A stretch of DNA of 8,004 nucleotides, taken from Hyphomicrobiales bacterium. Lineage in GTDB: Bacteria; Pseudomonadota; Alphaproteobacteria; Rhizobiales; Kaistiaceae. Shown one piece after another: positions 1 to 7,334 of this stretch. The notes under the pieces are model-generated. The model saw only the letters and a list, made by a program, of their open reading frames with translations, was not told the DNA's origin and ran no database searches. Positions within the stretch are counted from its first letter, which is position 1. Each line of letters starts with the position of its first letter. The stretch is taken from positions 1 to 8,004 of the forward strand of contig JAFKJZ010000083.1 of NCBI GenBank assembly GCA_017305815.1, read 5' to 3'. Both the position numbers and the translations under genes were made by a program.

Positions 1-170
1 CCGAGCGCCATTCGAACGCGGTTATGACCAACCTGATCGGCGCAGAGGCGGACGAGTGGGCGGCACTCGCCGCCGAGCCCGGCGCGCGGCTGCATCTCTA
101 CGGTAAGGCGGAAAGCCGGCCCGGCCGCAAGATGGGCCACGTCAACCGGATTTCGCCAAGGGTCGGGTAG
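1..170 (+). CDS. purK: 5-(carboxyamino)imidazole ribonucleotide synthase, C-terminal end (partial)
   Basis: Only the last 55 residues are present; the reading frame starts at base 3 and stops with TAG at 168-170. The visible part reads [18 protein letters not shown], then [20 protein letters not shown] and VNRI, which is the characteristic C-terminal signature of PurK (the ATP-grasp protein's closing sub-domain, with the YGK...[10 protein letters not shown] stretch). PurK uses ATP and bicarbonate to carboxylate 5-aminoimidazole ribonucleotide in de novo purine synthesis and normally works with PurE, which would be expected just upstream, outside the window. The call rests on recognising this conserved tail; the catalytic centre cannot be checked here. 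No T-run terminator follows; a palindromic repeat begins about 10 bases after the stop. Confidence 0.88.
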   Translation, partial: ERHSNAVMTNLIGAEADEWAALAAEPGARLHLYGKAESRPGRKMGHVNRISPRVG

Positions 171-179
171 GGCGAAGGA

Positions 180-216
180 CCCTCGACCCACCCCTCTGCC
201 GTTTGCGGGAGAGGGG
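180..216 (+). repeat. Palindromic intergenic repeat, copy A (degenerate)
   Basis: An imperfect hairpin lies at 191-216: CCCCTCT (191-197) pairs with AGAGGGG (210-216), and after one G-G mismatch CCG pairs with CGG inside it. A pyrimidine-rich flank (CCCTCGACCCA, 180-190) precedes it. The core GCGGGAGAGGG at 205-215 also occurs in copy B at 272-282. The CCCTCTCCCGC palindrome with a C-rich tail resembles a repeat I recall as scattered between genes in many alphaproteobacterial genomes. There is no T-run, so it is a poor intrinsic terminator, though it could protect the purK mRNA 3' end (inference). Confidence 0.6.
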
Positions 217-258
217 CATCCGGTCCGGTGCGCGTCGAGACCTGAATAGGCCAAGAGA

Positions 259-299
259 CCCTTTCCCGCATGCGGGAGAGGGTTGGGGGTGAGGGGCTT
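259..299 (-). repeat. Palindromic intergenic repeat, copy B (near-perfect, inverted relative to copy A)
   Basis: Bases 259-282 form a 12-pair palindrome: CCCTTTCCCGCA (259-270) against TGCGGGAGAGGG (271-282), with one G-T wobble and no unpaired base. It is followed by a G-rich tail GTTGGGGGTGAGGGG. Read on the minus strand, the element has the order tail then palindrome, the same order that copy A shows on the + strand, so the two copies face each other like a REP doublet. It contains no open reading frame of its own. Confidence 0.65.
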
Positions 300-458
300 G
301 TGTGTCCCGCAGGCGCCAGCCCCTACCGCCCCCTTACAACGTCCTGCCTCGCCTCCCATATCAGCCCTTCTCCCCAAGGGGTGGCGTCGATGCCGCAAAG
401 GCGCTATCGAAGGCGCCGATTTCCGTCCCGTTTTCCGCCCAGAACAAAGACATTCGCC

Positions 459-3400
459 ATGACAGAGCCGAAGACCGTCTATCCCGCCGCCGAGCCGTCG
501 CCGTCCTTCCCCAAGATCGAGGAAGCGATCGGCGCGTGGTGGAAGGAGAACACGATTTTCGAACGCTCGATCGAGCAGCGCCGCGAGCAGGGTGCGTCCG
601 AGTTCGTTTTTTATGACGGACCGCCCTTCGCCAACGGCCTGCCGCACTACGGTCACCTCGTCACCGGCTTCGTGAAGGACCTGGTGCCGCGCTATCAGAC
701 GATGCGCGGCAAGGTCGTCGATCGACGCTTCGGCTGGGACTGCCATGGCCTGCCGGCCGAGATGCAGTCCGAGAAGGAACTCGGCGTCTCCGGCCGCATC
801 GAGATCCTGAAATATGGCGTCGCCCGCTTCAACGAGCATTGCCGCAGCTCCGTCCAGCAGTTCACGGCGGACTGGGAATACTATGTCACGCGCTCGGCGC
901 GCTGGGTCGATTTCAAGAACGACTACAAGACGATGGACCTCTCCTTCATGGAGAGCGTCATGTGGGCGTTCAAGCAGCTGCACGACAAGGGCCTGATCTA
1001 TGAGGGCTATCGCGTCGTGCCCTATAGCTGGGCCGCGCAGACGCCGCTGTCGAATTTCGAGACCCGCCTCGACAATTCCTACCGCATGCGACAGGACCCG
1101 GCGCTGACGGTCGGCTTCCTGCTCGACCCGCGCGAGGGCGACAACGTCCCGACGCGCCTGCTCGCCTGGACGACGACCCCCTGGACGCTGCCGTCCAACA
1201 TGGCGCTGGCCGTGGCGCCCGACGCTGACTACGCCGTGCTCGAGAAGGACGGCGCGCGTCTGGTCATCGGCGCGCCCCTCGTCGGCAACTACGCCAAGGA
1301 ACTGGAGGGCTATGCCGAAGTCGGGCAGTTGAAGGGCAGCGACCTCGTCGGTCGCACCTATCAGCCGCTTCTGCCCTTCTTCGCGAACGAGAAGGCGAAT
1401 GGCGCCTTCCGCGTGATCGGCGGTGACTTCATCGAGATGACCGACGGCACCGGCGTCGTGCACATCGCCCCCGCTTTCGGCGAGGACGACATGCGCGTCG
1501 GCCAGGAAGAGGGCATCCCGGTCGTCGACCCGGTCGATTTCGCCGGCAATTTCACCGATCTCGTTCCCGCCTATGCCGGCATGAACGTTTTCGACGCCAA
1601 CAAGGAAGTGATCCGCGACCTCAAGCATCAGGGCGTGGTCCTGCGGCACGAGACCTATGACCACAATTATCCGCATTGCTGGCGCACCGACCAGCCGCTG
1701 ATCTACAAGGCGCTACGCTCCTGGTACGTGAAGGTCACCGCCTTCAAGGACCGCATGGTCGAGCTGAACCAGGGCATCGAATGGGTGCCGGGTCACGTGC
1801 GCGACGGCCTGTTCGGCAAGTGGCTGGAAAACGCGCGTGACTGGAACATCGGCCGCAACCGCTTCTGGGGTTCGCCGATCCCGGTCTGGAAGTCGGACGA
1901 TCCGAACTATCCGCGCATGGACGTCTATGGCTCGCTCGACGAGATCGAGCGGGACTTTGGCGTGCGCCCGCACGACCTGCACCGTCCCTATATCGACGAG
2001 TTGACCCGTCCGAACCCGGACGATCCGACCGGCAAGTCGGTGATGCGCCGCGTCGAGGACGTGCTGGATTGCTGGTTCGAATCCGGCTCGATGCCGTTCG
2101 CGCAGGTGCACTACCCGTTCGAGAACAAGGACTGGTTCGAAGGTCACTTCCCGGGCGACTTCATCGTCGAATACGTCGCGCAGACGCGCGGCTGGTTCTA
2201 CACGCTGATGGTGATGGCGACGGCCCTTTTCGACAAGGCGCCGTTCCGTTCGGTCGTCTGCCATGGCGTCGTGCTCGACGAGAACAAGCAGAAGCTGTCG
2301 AAGCGGCTCCGCAACTATCCGGACCCGATCGAGGTGTTCAACACCTATGGCGCCGATGCGCTGCGCTGGTATCTGGTGTCGTCGCCGCTGCTCTCCGGCG
2401 GCGATCTCGCCATGCCGAAGGACGGACGCGCCATCGCCGAGACGGTGCGCCAGGTCATGCTGCCGATCTGGAACGCCTATTCGTTCTTCACGCTCTACGC
2501 CAATATCGACGGCATCAAGGGCCGGATGGTCACGACCGCCGAGGCCGAACTCGACCGTTACATCCTCGCCAAGACCGCGGACCTGATCCGCGGTATCGAC
2601 GCGGCGATGGAGAAGCTCGATCTCGCCGGCGCGACCAGTGCGTTCCCGCCCTTCATCGAGGCCCTGAACAACTGGTTCATCCGCCGCTCGCGAGAGCGCT
2701 TCTGGAAAGCCGAGAAGGACGCCGACAAGCAGGCCGCCTATGACACGCTCTACACCGTGCTCGTCACGATGACGCGTGCCCTGGCGCCGTTCCTGCCGTT
2801 CCTGACCGAGCACATCCATCGCGCGCTGGTCGATGGCGAGAGCGTGCATCTGGCGAATTGGCCGGATGCGTCGGCGCTGGTCGACGACAAGGCGCTGGTC
2901 GAGCGCATGGACCTGGCACGCACCGTCGCATCGGCGGCGCTGTCGATTCGCACGGTCAAGAACCTGCGCACGCGCCTGCCGCTGCGCAGCCTCACGATCG
3001 CCCATCCGGGCTTCGAGAAGCTGGCGCTGCTGAAGGACGTCATCGCCGACGAGGTCAACGTCAAGGAAGTCGTCCTGGCGGCCGATCCGTCTGCTTTCGG
3101 CGAAGTCGTGCTCGCGGTCGATCCGAAGATCGGCAAGCGGCTCGGCAAGAACCTGAAGGACGTGCTCAACGCGGCGCGGGCCGGCCAGTGGGAAGATCTG
3201 GGGGGCGGCCGCTATGCGGTGGCTGGCCAGACGATCGAGCCGGGCGAATACGAGCTGCGCTTCAAGGCCAATGAGGGCCTCGACGCGGTCGCCTTCGACG
3301 GCGCCGCCGGCGTGGTCGTGCTCGATACGCATGTCGACGAGGCGCTGGAGCGCGAGGGCGTGGCCCGCGACTTCATCCGCCTGGTGCAGACGGCGCGCAA

Positions 3401-3611
3401 GGAGGCCGGCTTCAACATCGCCGACCGCATCCATATCGAGGTCAAGATCGCCAACGGCCTCGGCGGGGCGCTGGTCGACCACGCCGAGACGATCCGAGCC
3501 GAGACGCTGGCCGAGACGCTGCGGCCGACCAACGACCGGCCGGAGGGCTTCGTCTCGGAGACGAGCCTTCTCGACGAGCCGATCGAGATCGGCGTCCGCG
3601 TCGCGCGCTAA
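459..3611 (+). CDS. ileS: Isoleucyl-tRNA synthetase, long eukaryote-like (type 2) class
   Basis: A 1050-residue cytosolic enzyme that attaches isoleucine to tRNA-Ile. Motifs in order: the HIGH-type ATP site HYGH (63-66, within GLPHYGHLVTG); the CP1 editing domain with TTTPWTLPSN (238-247) and the deacylation motif HIAPAFGEDD (335-344, last Asp in the place of the conserved editing Asp); RDWNIGRNRFWG and CWFESGS of the catalytic domain; and the KMSKS loop as KLSKR (612-616). An anticodon-binding helical region (around ALNNWFIRRSRERFW) follows. The length near 1050, the HYGH context, KLSKR-LRNYPDP and the lack of C-terminal zinc-finger cysteines indicate the eukaryote-like class rather than the E. 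coli type of about 940 residues. The frame is open upstream to 270, but residues before ATG 459 are Arg/Pro-rich and unlike the family, whereas MTEPKTVYPAAE leads directly into the conserved start. The ribosome-binding site is weak (AAAGA, 446-450). An intrinsic terminator follows. Confidence 0.97.
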   Translation: MTEPKTVYPAAEPSPSFPKIEEAIGAWWKENTIFERSIEQRREQGASEFVFYDGPPFANGLPHYGHLVTGFVKDLVPRYQTMRGKVVDRRFGWDCHGLPAEMQSEKELGVSGRIEILKYGVARFNEHCRSSVQQFTADWEYYVTRSARWVDFKNDYKTMDLSFMESVMWAFKQLHDKGLIYEGYRVVPYSWAAQTPLSNFETRLDNSYRMRQDPALTVGFLLDPREGDNVPTRLLAWTTTPWTLPSNMALAVAPDADYAVLEKDGARLVIGAPLVGNYAKELEGYAEVGQLKGSDLVGRTYQPLLPFFANEKANGAFRVIGGDFIEMTDGTGVVHIAPAFGEDDMRVGQEEGIPVVDPVDFAGNFTDLVPAYAGMNVFDANKEVIRDLKHQGVVLRHETYDHNYPHCWRTDQPLIYKALRSWYVKVTAFKDRMVELNQGIEWVPGHVRDGLFGKWLENARDWNIGRNRFWGSPIPVWKSDDPNYPRMDVYGSLDEIERDFGVRPHDLHRPYIDELTRPNPDDPTGKSVMRRVEDVLDCWFESGSMPFAQVHYPFENKDWFEGHFPGDFIVEYVAQTRGWFYTLMVMATALFDKAPFRSVVCHGVVLDENKQKLSKRLRNYPDPIEVFNTYGADALRWYLVSSPLLSGGDLAMPKDGRAIAETVRQVMLPIWNAYSFFTLYANIDGIKGRMVTTAEAELDRYILAKTADLIRGIDAAMEKLDLAGATSAFPPFIEALNNWFIRRSRERFWKAEKDADKQAAYDTLYTVLVTMTRALAPFLPFLTEHIHRALVDGESVHLANWPDASALVDDKALVERMDLARTVASAALSIRTVKNLRTRLPLRSLTIAHPGFEKLALLKDVIADEVNVKEVVLAADPSAFGEVVLAVDPKIGKRLGKNLKDVLNAARAGQWEDLGGGRYAVAGQTIEPGEYELRFKANEGLDAVAFDGAAGVVVLDTHVDEALEREGVARDFIRLVQTARKEAGFNIADRIHIEVKIANGLGGALVDHAETIRAETLAETLRPTNDRPEGFVSETSLLDEPIEIGVRVAR

Positions 3612-3632
3612 GGCGCGAGAGCGATTGAAGTT

Positions 3633-3671
3633 TTCGCCCGGCCGACTTACCTCGGCCGGGCGAAGTTTTTT
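3633..3671 (+). terminator. Rho-independent terminator of ileS
   Basis: A 13-base perfect stem, TTCGCCCGGCCGA (3633-3645) with TCGGCCGGGCGAA (3652-3664), encloses a six-base loop CTTACC. One G follows and then six T residues (3666-3671). It begins 21 bases after the ileS stop. The T-run is only on the + strand, so it acts in the ileS direction. Only 30 bases separate its end from the next gene's ATG. Confidence 0.92.
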
Positions 3672-3701
3672 CCGGCCCTTGCCGCCTGATTGGGGATTGC
3701 C

Positions 3702-4694
3702 ATGACGCCCTTGTCCATTCTCGAACTCGTGCGCGTGACGGAAGAGACGGATGCGAGGGGAGCGCTCGACAATGCCCGCGATCTCGCAGCCCATGCCGAA
3801 AGCTGGGGCTATCATCGCATCTGGGTGGCCGAGCATCACAACATGCACGGCATCGCCAGCGCGGCGACCTCGATCGTCCTCGCCCATATCGCGGCCGGCA
3901 CAAAGACGATCCGGGTCGGGGCCGGCGGCATCATGCTGCCGAACCATGCGCCCTACATCATCGCCGAGCAGTTCGGCACGCTGGCGCGGCTGTTTCCCGG
4001 CCGCATCGATCTCGGCCTCGGCCGCGCTCCCGGCACCGACCAGCTGACCTTGCGCGCCTTGCGCCGCTCGCCGAACAACGCCGACAATTTTCCGCAGGAC
4101 GTCCTGGAATTGCAGGCCTTCCTGGCGCCGGCCGGGCCCGAGCAGCGCATCGTCGCGGTGCCGGCGGCGGGCACCGAGGTGCCGCTCTGGATCCTCGGCT
4201 CCAGCAATTTCGGCGCCATGCTGGCGGCGGAGCTTGGCCTTCCCTATGCCTTCGCCTCGCATTTCGCCCCGGACCTGCTGCTGCCGGCGCTGGAGATCTA
4301 CAAAAGCCGCTTCAAGCCGTCGGAGCAGCTCGACCGGCCCTATGCCATGGTCGGCGTCAACGTGATCGCGGCGGAGACCGATGCCGACGCGGCCCGGCTG
4401 GCGACGACGCAGCAGATGTCGTTCGCGGATATCTTCAAGGGCGCGCGCGGGCTTTCCAAGCCGCCGATCGACGATATCGAGACCTATTGGGGGCCGATGG
4501 AGCGGGCGCAGGCGAAGCAGATGCTCGCCCGCTCGATCATCGGTTCACCGGCGACGGTCCGCGCCGGCATGGAGGCGCTGGTCGAGGAGACCGGCGCCGA
4601 CGAGCTGATCCTCGTCTCGGATGTCTACGACCACGCGGCGCGGCTGCGTTCGGTCGAACTGATCGCCGAGGCCTGGGGGATCGGCGCGGGTTAA
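3702..4694 (+). CDS. LLM-class (luciferase-like) flavin-dependent oxidoreductase, MsnO8/YhbW family
   Basis: A 330-residue soluble protein of the bacterial-luciferase-like TIM-barrel superfamily, which uses reduced flavin (FMN/F420 type) in oxidation or monooxygenation. The sequence follows E. coli YhbW closely: [15 protein letters not shown] (41-55), the flavin-barrel motif [20 protein letters not shown] (75-94), [14 protein letters not shown] (101-114), the region [20 protein letters not shown] and ASHFAPD, and [17 protein letters not shown]. Length is normal for the family. The physiological substrate is unknown for YhbW-type proteins and cannot be read here. ATG 3702 is chosen over an in-frame TTG at 3690 because GGGGA (3692-3696) lies five bases before it. 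The gap after the ileS terminator is too short for an obvious promoter, so transcription may depend on readthrough or on a promoter overlapping the terminator (inference). It converges on bioY. Confidence 0.9.
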   Translation: MTPLSILELVRVTEETDARGALDNARDLAAHAESWGYHRIWVAEHHNMHGIASAATSIVLAHIAAGTKTIRVGAGGIMLPNHAPYIIAEQFGTLARLFPGRIDLGLGRAPGTDQLTLRALRRSPNNADNFPQDVLELQAFLAPAGPEQRIVAVPAAGTEVPLWILGSSNFGAMLAAELGLPYAFASHFAPDLLLPALEIYKSRFKPSEQLDRPYAMVGVNVIAAETDADAARLATTQQMSFADIFKGARGLSKPPIDDIETYWGPMERAQAKQMLARSIIGSPATVRAGMEALVEETGADELILVSDVYDHAARLRSVELIAEAWGIGAG

Positions 4695-4724
4695 CAGCGC
4701 CGATCCTGTTAGCGATCCGGTAAC

Positions 4725-4740
4725 GGCGCGTTAGCGCGCC
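4725..4740. other. Small GC hairpin in the convergent gap, overlapping the bioY stop
   Basis: GGCGCG (4725-4730) can pair with CGCGCC (4735-4740) around TTAG, the TTA being the complement of the bioY stop codon. A competing pairing, GCGCCG (4697-4702) with CGGCGC (4724-4729), is also possible. Neither strand has a T-run after the stem, so at best this is a weak terminator for the two converging genes. In DNA this rich in GC, six-base arms are weak evidence. Confidence 0.3.
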
Positions 4741-5291
4741 GCCTGCATCAGCGGATAGGAGCGGCGCACCGTCTCGGCGATGACGGCGGCGACGGCCGCC
4801 TTGATCAGGTCGCCCGGCACGAAGATCATCGAACCCTTCGCCGCATCCCAGAGCGACAGCTTGGCGACCATGGCGAGCCAGGGGATGCCGATCAGGTAGA
4901 CGACCACGACGCCGCCGATCACCGAGAAGACGAAGAACCAGACCGCATTCATCCGGCGCCAGTTCAGTTCGGTCAGCCAGCCGGTGACGAAGGCGGCGAT
5001 CGGCCAGGAGAGGATGAAGCCGGCGGTCGGGCCGAAGAAGACCGAGAGGCCGCCATGGCCGCCGGCCAGCAGCGGCAGGCCGAGCGCCACCAGCAGCACG
5101 AAGAGCAGGATGGCGAGGCCGCCGCGCTTGGCGCCGATCAGGGAGCCGGCGAGCATGACGCCCAGCGTCTGCGCGGTGATCGGCACCGGCAGGAAGCCGA
5201 CCTGCAGCGCCGGCACCAGGTTGATGGCCGCCATCAGCGCGGCGAAGAGCGCGATATAGACGATGTCGCGGGTGGAAACTTCCTGGCTCAT
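4731..5291 (-). CDS. bioY: Biotin transporter S component BioY
   Basis: A 186-residue integral membrane protein with about six hydrophobic segments (roughly 10-30, 38-54, 58-75, 84-104, 116-142 and 154-174). It is the substrate-capture subunit of the energy-coupling-factor (ECF) biotin importer and binds biotin at the outer face of the inner membrane. BioY landmarks are VPITAQTLGVMLAG (36-49), the glycine-rich GGHGGLSVFFGPTAGF (77-92) and FVPGDLIKAA (157-166). Length matches the family. ATG 5291-5289 is supported by a GGAGA about 11 bases upstream. It is the last gene of the bioMNY operon, 37 bases after the bioN stop. BioY proteins elsewhere can work alone or with shared ECF modules; the dedicated BioM and BioN next door indicate the tripartite form. 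Confidence 0.96.
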   Translation of the reverse strand: MSQEVSTRDIVYIALFAALMAAINLVPALQVGFLPVPITAQTLGVMLAGSLIGAKRGGLAILLFVLLVALGLPLLAGGHGGLSVFFGPTAGFILSWPIAAFVTGWLTELNWRRMNAVWFFVFSVIGGVVVVYLIGIPWLAMVAKLSLWDAAKGSMIFVPGDLIKAAVAAVIAETVRRSYPLMQAAR

Positions 5292-5328
5292 CGGGTCTCT
5301 GTCTCCGGGTTGGTAGGATGCTCAGCGA

Positions 5329-5928
5329 TCAGGATTCATAACCGCGCGCCTCGATGGCGTCGGCGAGTTCGTCGGCGGATTTCAGCGTGCGGATGATCAG
5401 CGGCACGATTAGCGCCAGCGGATTGGCGGCAAGGCCGCGCGCCGCCTGCGCCTCGCGAATATGGCGGAATTCCTCCGAGATCAGCGGCACGAAGCGGATG
5501 GCGAGCGCGATCGAAAGCCCGACCTTCTCCGGATTGATGCCGATCGGGCGCAGCGGTTCGAGCAGCCATTCGACCAGCTCCGCCATCTCCGACACCGGCG
5601 TCGTCAGCGTGACCGCGCTCGCAAGCAGGATCAGCGCCGCGAAGCGCGCCACGGTGAGGATCCCCTCGGCGGCCGAGCCGAAGACGAGATGGAAGGCGAA
5701 AATGATGGCGAGCAGGATCGCCGGGCCGCGCAATTGCGTCATCAGGCTGCGGAACGGCACGCCGGTCGACAGGTAGATGGTGAAGGCGAGCGGCACGCTC
5801 GCGAAGACCACGGGCTTCGACGGCAGCAGGAAGAGCGCCAGCGAGACGGCGAGCAGGCCGGCGAGCTTGGCGCCGGCCGTGGCGCGGTGCAGGCGCGAGC
5901 TGCCCGGATGGTAGAGCCCGATCGTCAT
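5329..5928 (-). CDS. bioN: ECF transporter transmembrane (T) component BioN
   Basis: A 199-residue inner-membrane protein of the EcfT/CbiQ family. It links the ATPase BioM to the biotin-binding BioY and carries ATP-driven conformational change across the membrane. The N-terminal half has four hydrophobic segments (about 20-36, 39-55, 67-84 and 93-110). The C-terminal cytoplasmic part carries the two Ala-Arg-Gly coupling signatures that define T components: QAARG (ARG at 163-165) and EARGY (ARG at 194-196). Both are intact, so the protein should couple. The length of about 200 suits BioN, which is shorter than many EcfT proteins. Its ATG overlaps the bioM stop in an ATGA (5928-5925), implying translational coupling and balanced subunit synthesis. 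Confidence 0.94.
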   Translation of the reverse strand: MTIGLYHPGSSRLHRATAGAKLAGLLAVSLALFLLPSKPVVFASVPLAFTIYLSTGVPFRSLMTQLRGPAILLAIIFAFHLVFGSAAEGILTVARFAALILLASAVTLTTPVSEMAELVEWLLEPLRPIGINPEKVGLSIALAIRFVPLISEEFRHIREAQAARGLAANPLALIVPLIIRTLKSADELADAIEARGYES

Positions 5929-6599
5929 CGCATCCGCTCGCGATAGAAGCGCAGCACCTCGCCGGGCTGGCCGTCGGCGGCGACCCGGCCTTCCTCGATC
6001 ATCAGCACGCGGTCGAAGCCGGCGATCAGGTCGAGGTCGTGGCTGACGACGACGGCCGGATGCGCCAGTTCCTCGATCGCGGCGGCGACCCGGTTGCGGT
6101 TGCGCAGGTCGAGCAGGGTGGTCGGCTCGTCGAAGACGATGATTTCCGGATCGGTGACCAGCACGGCCGACATCGCCACCAGCTGCTTCTCGCCACCGGA
6201 CAGGAGATGCACCGGCCGCTCGCGCAGATGGTCGAGCTGGTAGCGAGCGAGCGCCGCGTCGATGCGGGCGTCGATCTCACCCTTCGGGATCCTGCGCGCC
6301 TTCAGGCCGAAGGCGAGGTCCTCGGCGACGATCGGCATGACGATCTGGTGGTCGGGGTTCTGGAAAACGAAGCCGACCTTGCGACGGATCGCCTTGATGT
6401 CCTTCCGGGTGTCGACGCCGTCGACCAGCACGCGTCCGGCGCGCGGCACGACGAGGCCGTTCAGCAGCCGCGCGAAGGTGCTCTTGCCGGAGCCATTGGC
6501 GCCGACGACGCCGATGCGCCGCTCCGGCAACGCCAGATCGATCCCGTCGAGGACGGGGCGGCCATCGAAGTCATGGCTGACCGCTTCGAGCACGATCAT
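5925..6599 (-). CDS. bioM: ECF transporter ATP-binding protein BioM
   Basis: A 224-residue cytosolic ABC ATPase of the EcfA/CbiO family, expected to dimerise on BioN and power biotin uptake. All nucleotide-binding motifs are intact: Walker A GANGSGKST (33-41), Q-loop FVFQNPDHQ (Q80), signature LSGGEKQ (133-139), Walker B IIVFDEPT with catalytic Glu (153-160), D-loop TLLD (161-164) and H-loop VVSHD (His187). FQNPDHQ is typical of ECF and cobalt-transport ATPases rather than generic importers. With one ATPase gene in the operon, a homodimer is likely, as in the BioMNY system described from Rhodobacter capsulatus. It is the first operon gene, with a sigma-70-like promoter about 40 bases upstream. 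ATG 6599-6597 is the start that gives the usual beta-strand beginning MIVLEAVSHDF; the ribosome-binding site is weak. Confidence 0.95.
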   Translation of the reverse strand: MIVLEAVSHDFDGRPVLDGIDLALPERRIGVVGANGSGKSTFARLLNGLVVPRAGRVLVDGVDTRKDIKAIRRKVGFVFQNPDHQIVMPIVAEDLAFGLKARRIPKGEIDARIDAALARYQLDHLRERPVHLLSGGEKQLVAMSAVLVTDPEIIVFDEPTTLLDLRNRNRVAAAIEELAHPAVVVSHDLDLIAGFDRVLMIEEGRVAADGQPGEVLRFYRERMR

Positions 6600-6638
6600 G
6601 GAAGTCGGCGTCCCCGCTGGCGGTTTGTGCGTTGCCGC

Positions 6639-6671
6639 ATGCGATAGAGGCTGCGTCGCGCCGGGTCAATT
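6639..6671 (-). promoter_or_regulatory. Predicted sigma-70 promoter of bioMNY (twin copy 1)
   Basis: Read on the minus strand, -35 TTGACC (6669-6664), a 17-base spacer (6663-6647) and -10 TATCGC (6646-6641). Transcription would start near 6634, leaving a leader of about 35 bases before the bioM ATG. It lies between the exonuclease stop (6692) and bioM. The 33-base block is almost repeated at 7335-7367 upstream of the exonuclease gene (29 of 33 bases identical), including most of the spacer. Confidence 0.7.
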
Positions 6672-6691
6672 GCAGCGATCCGCCACCGCCG

Positions 6692-7288
6692 CTACGTCGC
6701 TGTCCGGTAGGGCACATGGACCGGCGTGATGCCCTCGGCGCGCAGCACTACTTCCGCCGCCGCGCGCGCGTCTTCGCCGGCGTCGTGGTGATCGAACGAG
6801 AGCCCGAGATGCGCCTTGAGGCTGGCGAGCCCGTGTCCGCCATTGCCCTTCAGTTCGGGCCAGGCGATCCGGGCGACCTGGACGCTGTTGCGCCAGGACC
6901 AGCTCGGCGCCATGCGGCCGGCATTCGAGCAGGCGGCGGCGATGGCACCGCTGTCGAAATGCGAGTGCTGGTAGATGATCGCGCCGTCGAGCGCCGCCTG
7001 CAGAACCGGCAGCACCTCAACGAAGGTCGGCGCGCCGCGCACCTTGGCCGCCGTGATCCCGTGCAACCCGCTCCAGAGCCAGACCTCGGTTCTCGGGTCG
7101 ATGAAGGTCACCCAGGTCTCGATCGAATGATCGTGGCGTACACAGGCGACGCCGATCTGGCAGATGCTGCCGCGATCATTGTTGGCCGTCTCGACGTCGA
7201 GCGCGAAAAAGCGGAAGGGTCCCTTCGGAAAGGGCGTCACGGCAGGGATCGAGACTGCCGCGAGCCGGCTTTCTTCGGTCAGGGACAA
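6692..7288 (-). CDS. DEDDh-family 3'-5' exonuclease (RNase T / DnaQ epsilon-like)
   Basis: A single-domain protein of about 198 residues with the three exonuclease motifs: Exo I FALDVETAN (Asp31, Glu33), Exo II HSHFDSGAI (Asp112) and Exo III FDHHDAGED (His168-x4-Asp173), making it a DEDDh enzyme. Such enzymes use two metal ions to remove nucleotides from 3' ends of DNA or RNA, in proofreading, repair or RNA trimming; the substrate here cannot be told. No polymerase or helicase domain is attached. The longest frame begins at a TTG (7333-7331) that lies only three bases past the -10 element of the predicted promoter, so it would not be in the mRNA. The chosen start is the TTG at 7288-7286, seven bases after GGAG; a GTG at 7240-7238 (reading MTPFPKGPFRFFALDVETAN) is the alternative. 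The stop is TAG at 6694-6692. Confidence 0.88.
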   Translation of the reverse strand: MSLTEESRLAAVSIPAVTPFPKGPFRFFALDVETANNDRGSICQIGVACVRHDHSIETWVTFIDPRTEVWLWSGLHGITAAKVRGAPTFVEVLPVLQAALDGAIIYQHSHFDSGAIAAACSNAGRMAPSWSWRNSVQVARIAWPELKGNGGHGLASLKAHLGLSFDHHDAGEDARAAAEVVLRAEGITPVHVPYRTAT

Positions 7289-7295
7289 GGAAACG

Positions 7296-7299
7296 CTCC
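7296..7299 (-). promoter_or_regulatory. Ribosome-binding site deciding the exonuclease start
   Basis: On the minus strand GGAG (7299-7296) is followed by seven bases and TTG (7288-7286). It is the only Shine-Dalgarno-like sequence I see before a possible start between the promoter and the Exo I motif, and it favours this TTG over the GTG at 7240. Confidence 0.5.
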
Positions 7300-7334
7300 G
7301 GAATCGCGGGGACGGCAGCTTTGCGGGTTTCAAG

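Noticed and set aside
334..362. Possible ileS promoter TTACAA, 17 bases, CATATC
   Set aside because: Only about three of six bases match at each box, though the spacing is good. This is too weak to annotate.
270..458. Upstream extension of ileS, including an ATG at 390
   Set aside because: The added residues are low-complexity and Arg/Pro-rich, overlap the palindromic repeat, and precede the family's normal N-terminus. ATG 459 fits better.
302..616. 104-codon + frame overlapping the ileS start
   Set aside because: Out-of-frame shadow of the leader and ileS with no domain resemblance and no ribosome-binding site.
1713..4262. An 849-codon minus-strand open frame opposite the 3' half of ileS and the start of the luciferase-like gene
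   Set aside because: Its Arg/Asp/Gly/Ala-rich translation has no recognisable domain and it runs antisense to two well-supported genes. Long antisense frames are expected from the codon bias of high-GC genomes.
5055..5396. + strand open frames opposite bioY, bioN and bioM (for example 5055-5396, 5461-5946 and 6039-6647)
   Set aside because: They are Arg/Gln/Asp-rich mirror images of well-supported transporter genes with no family features.
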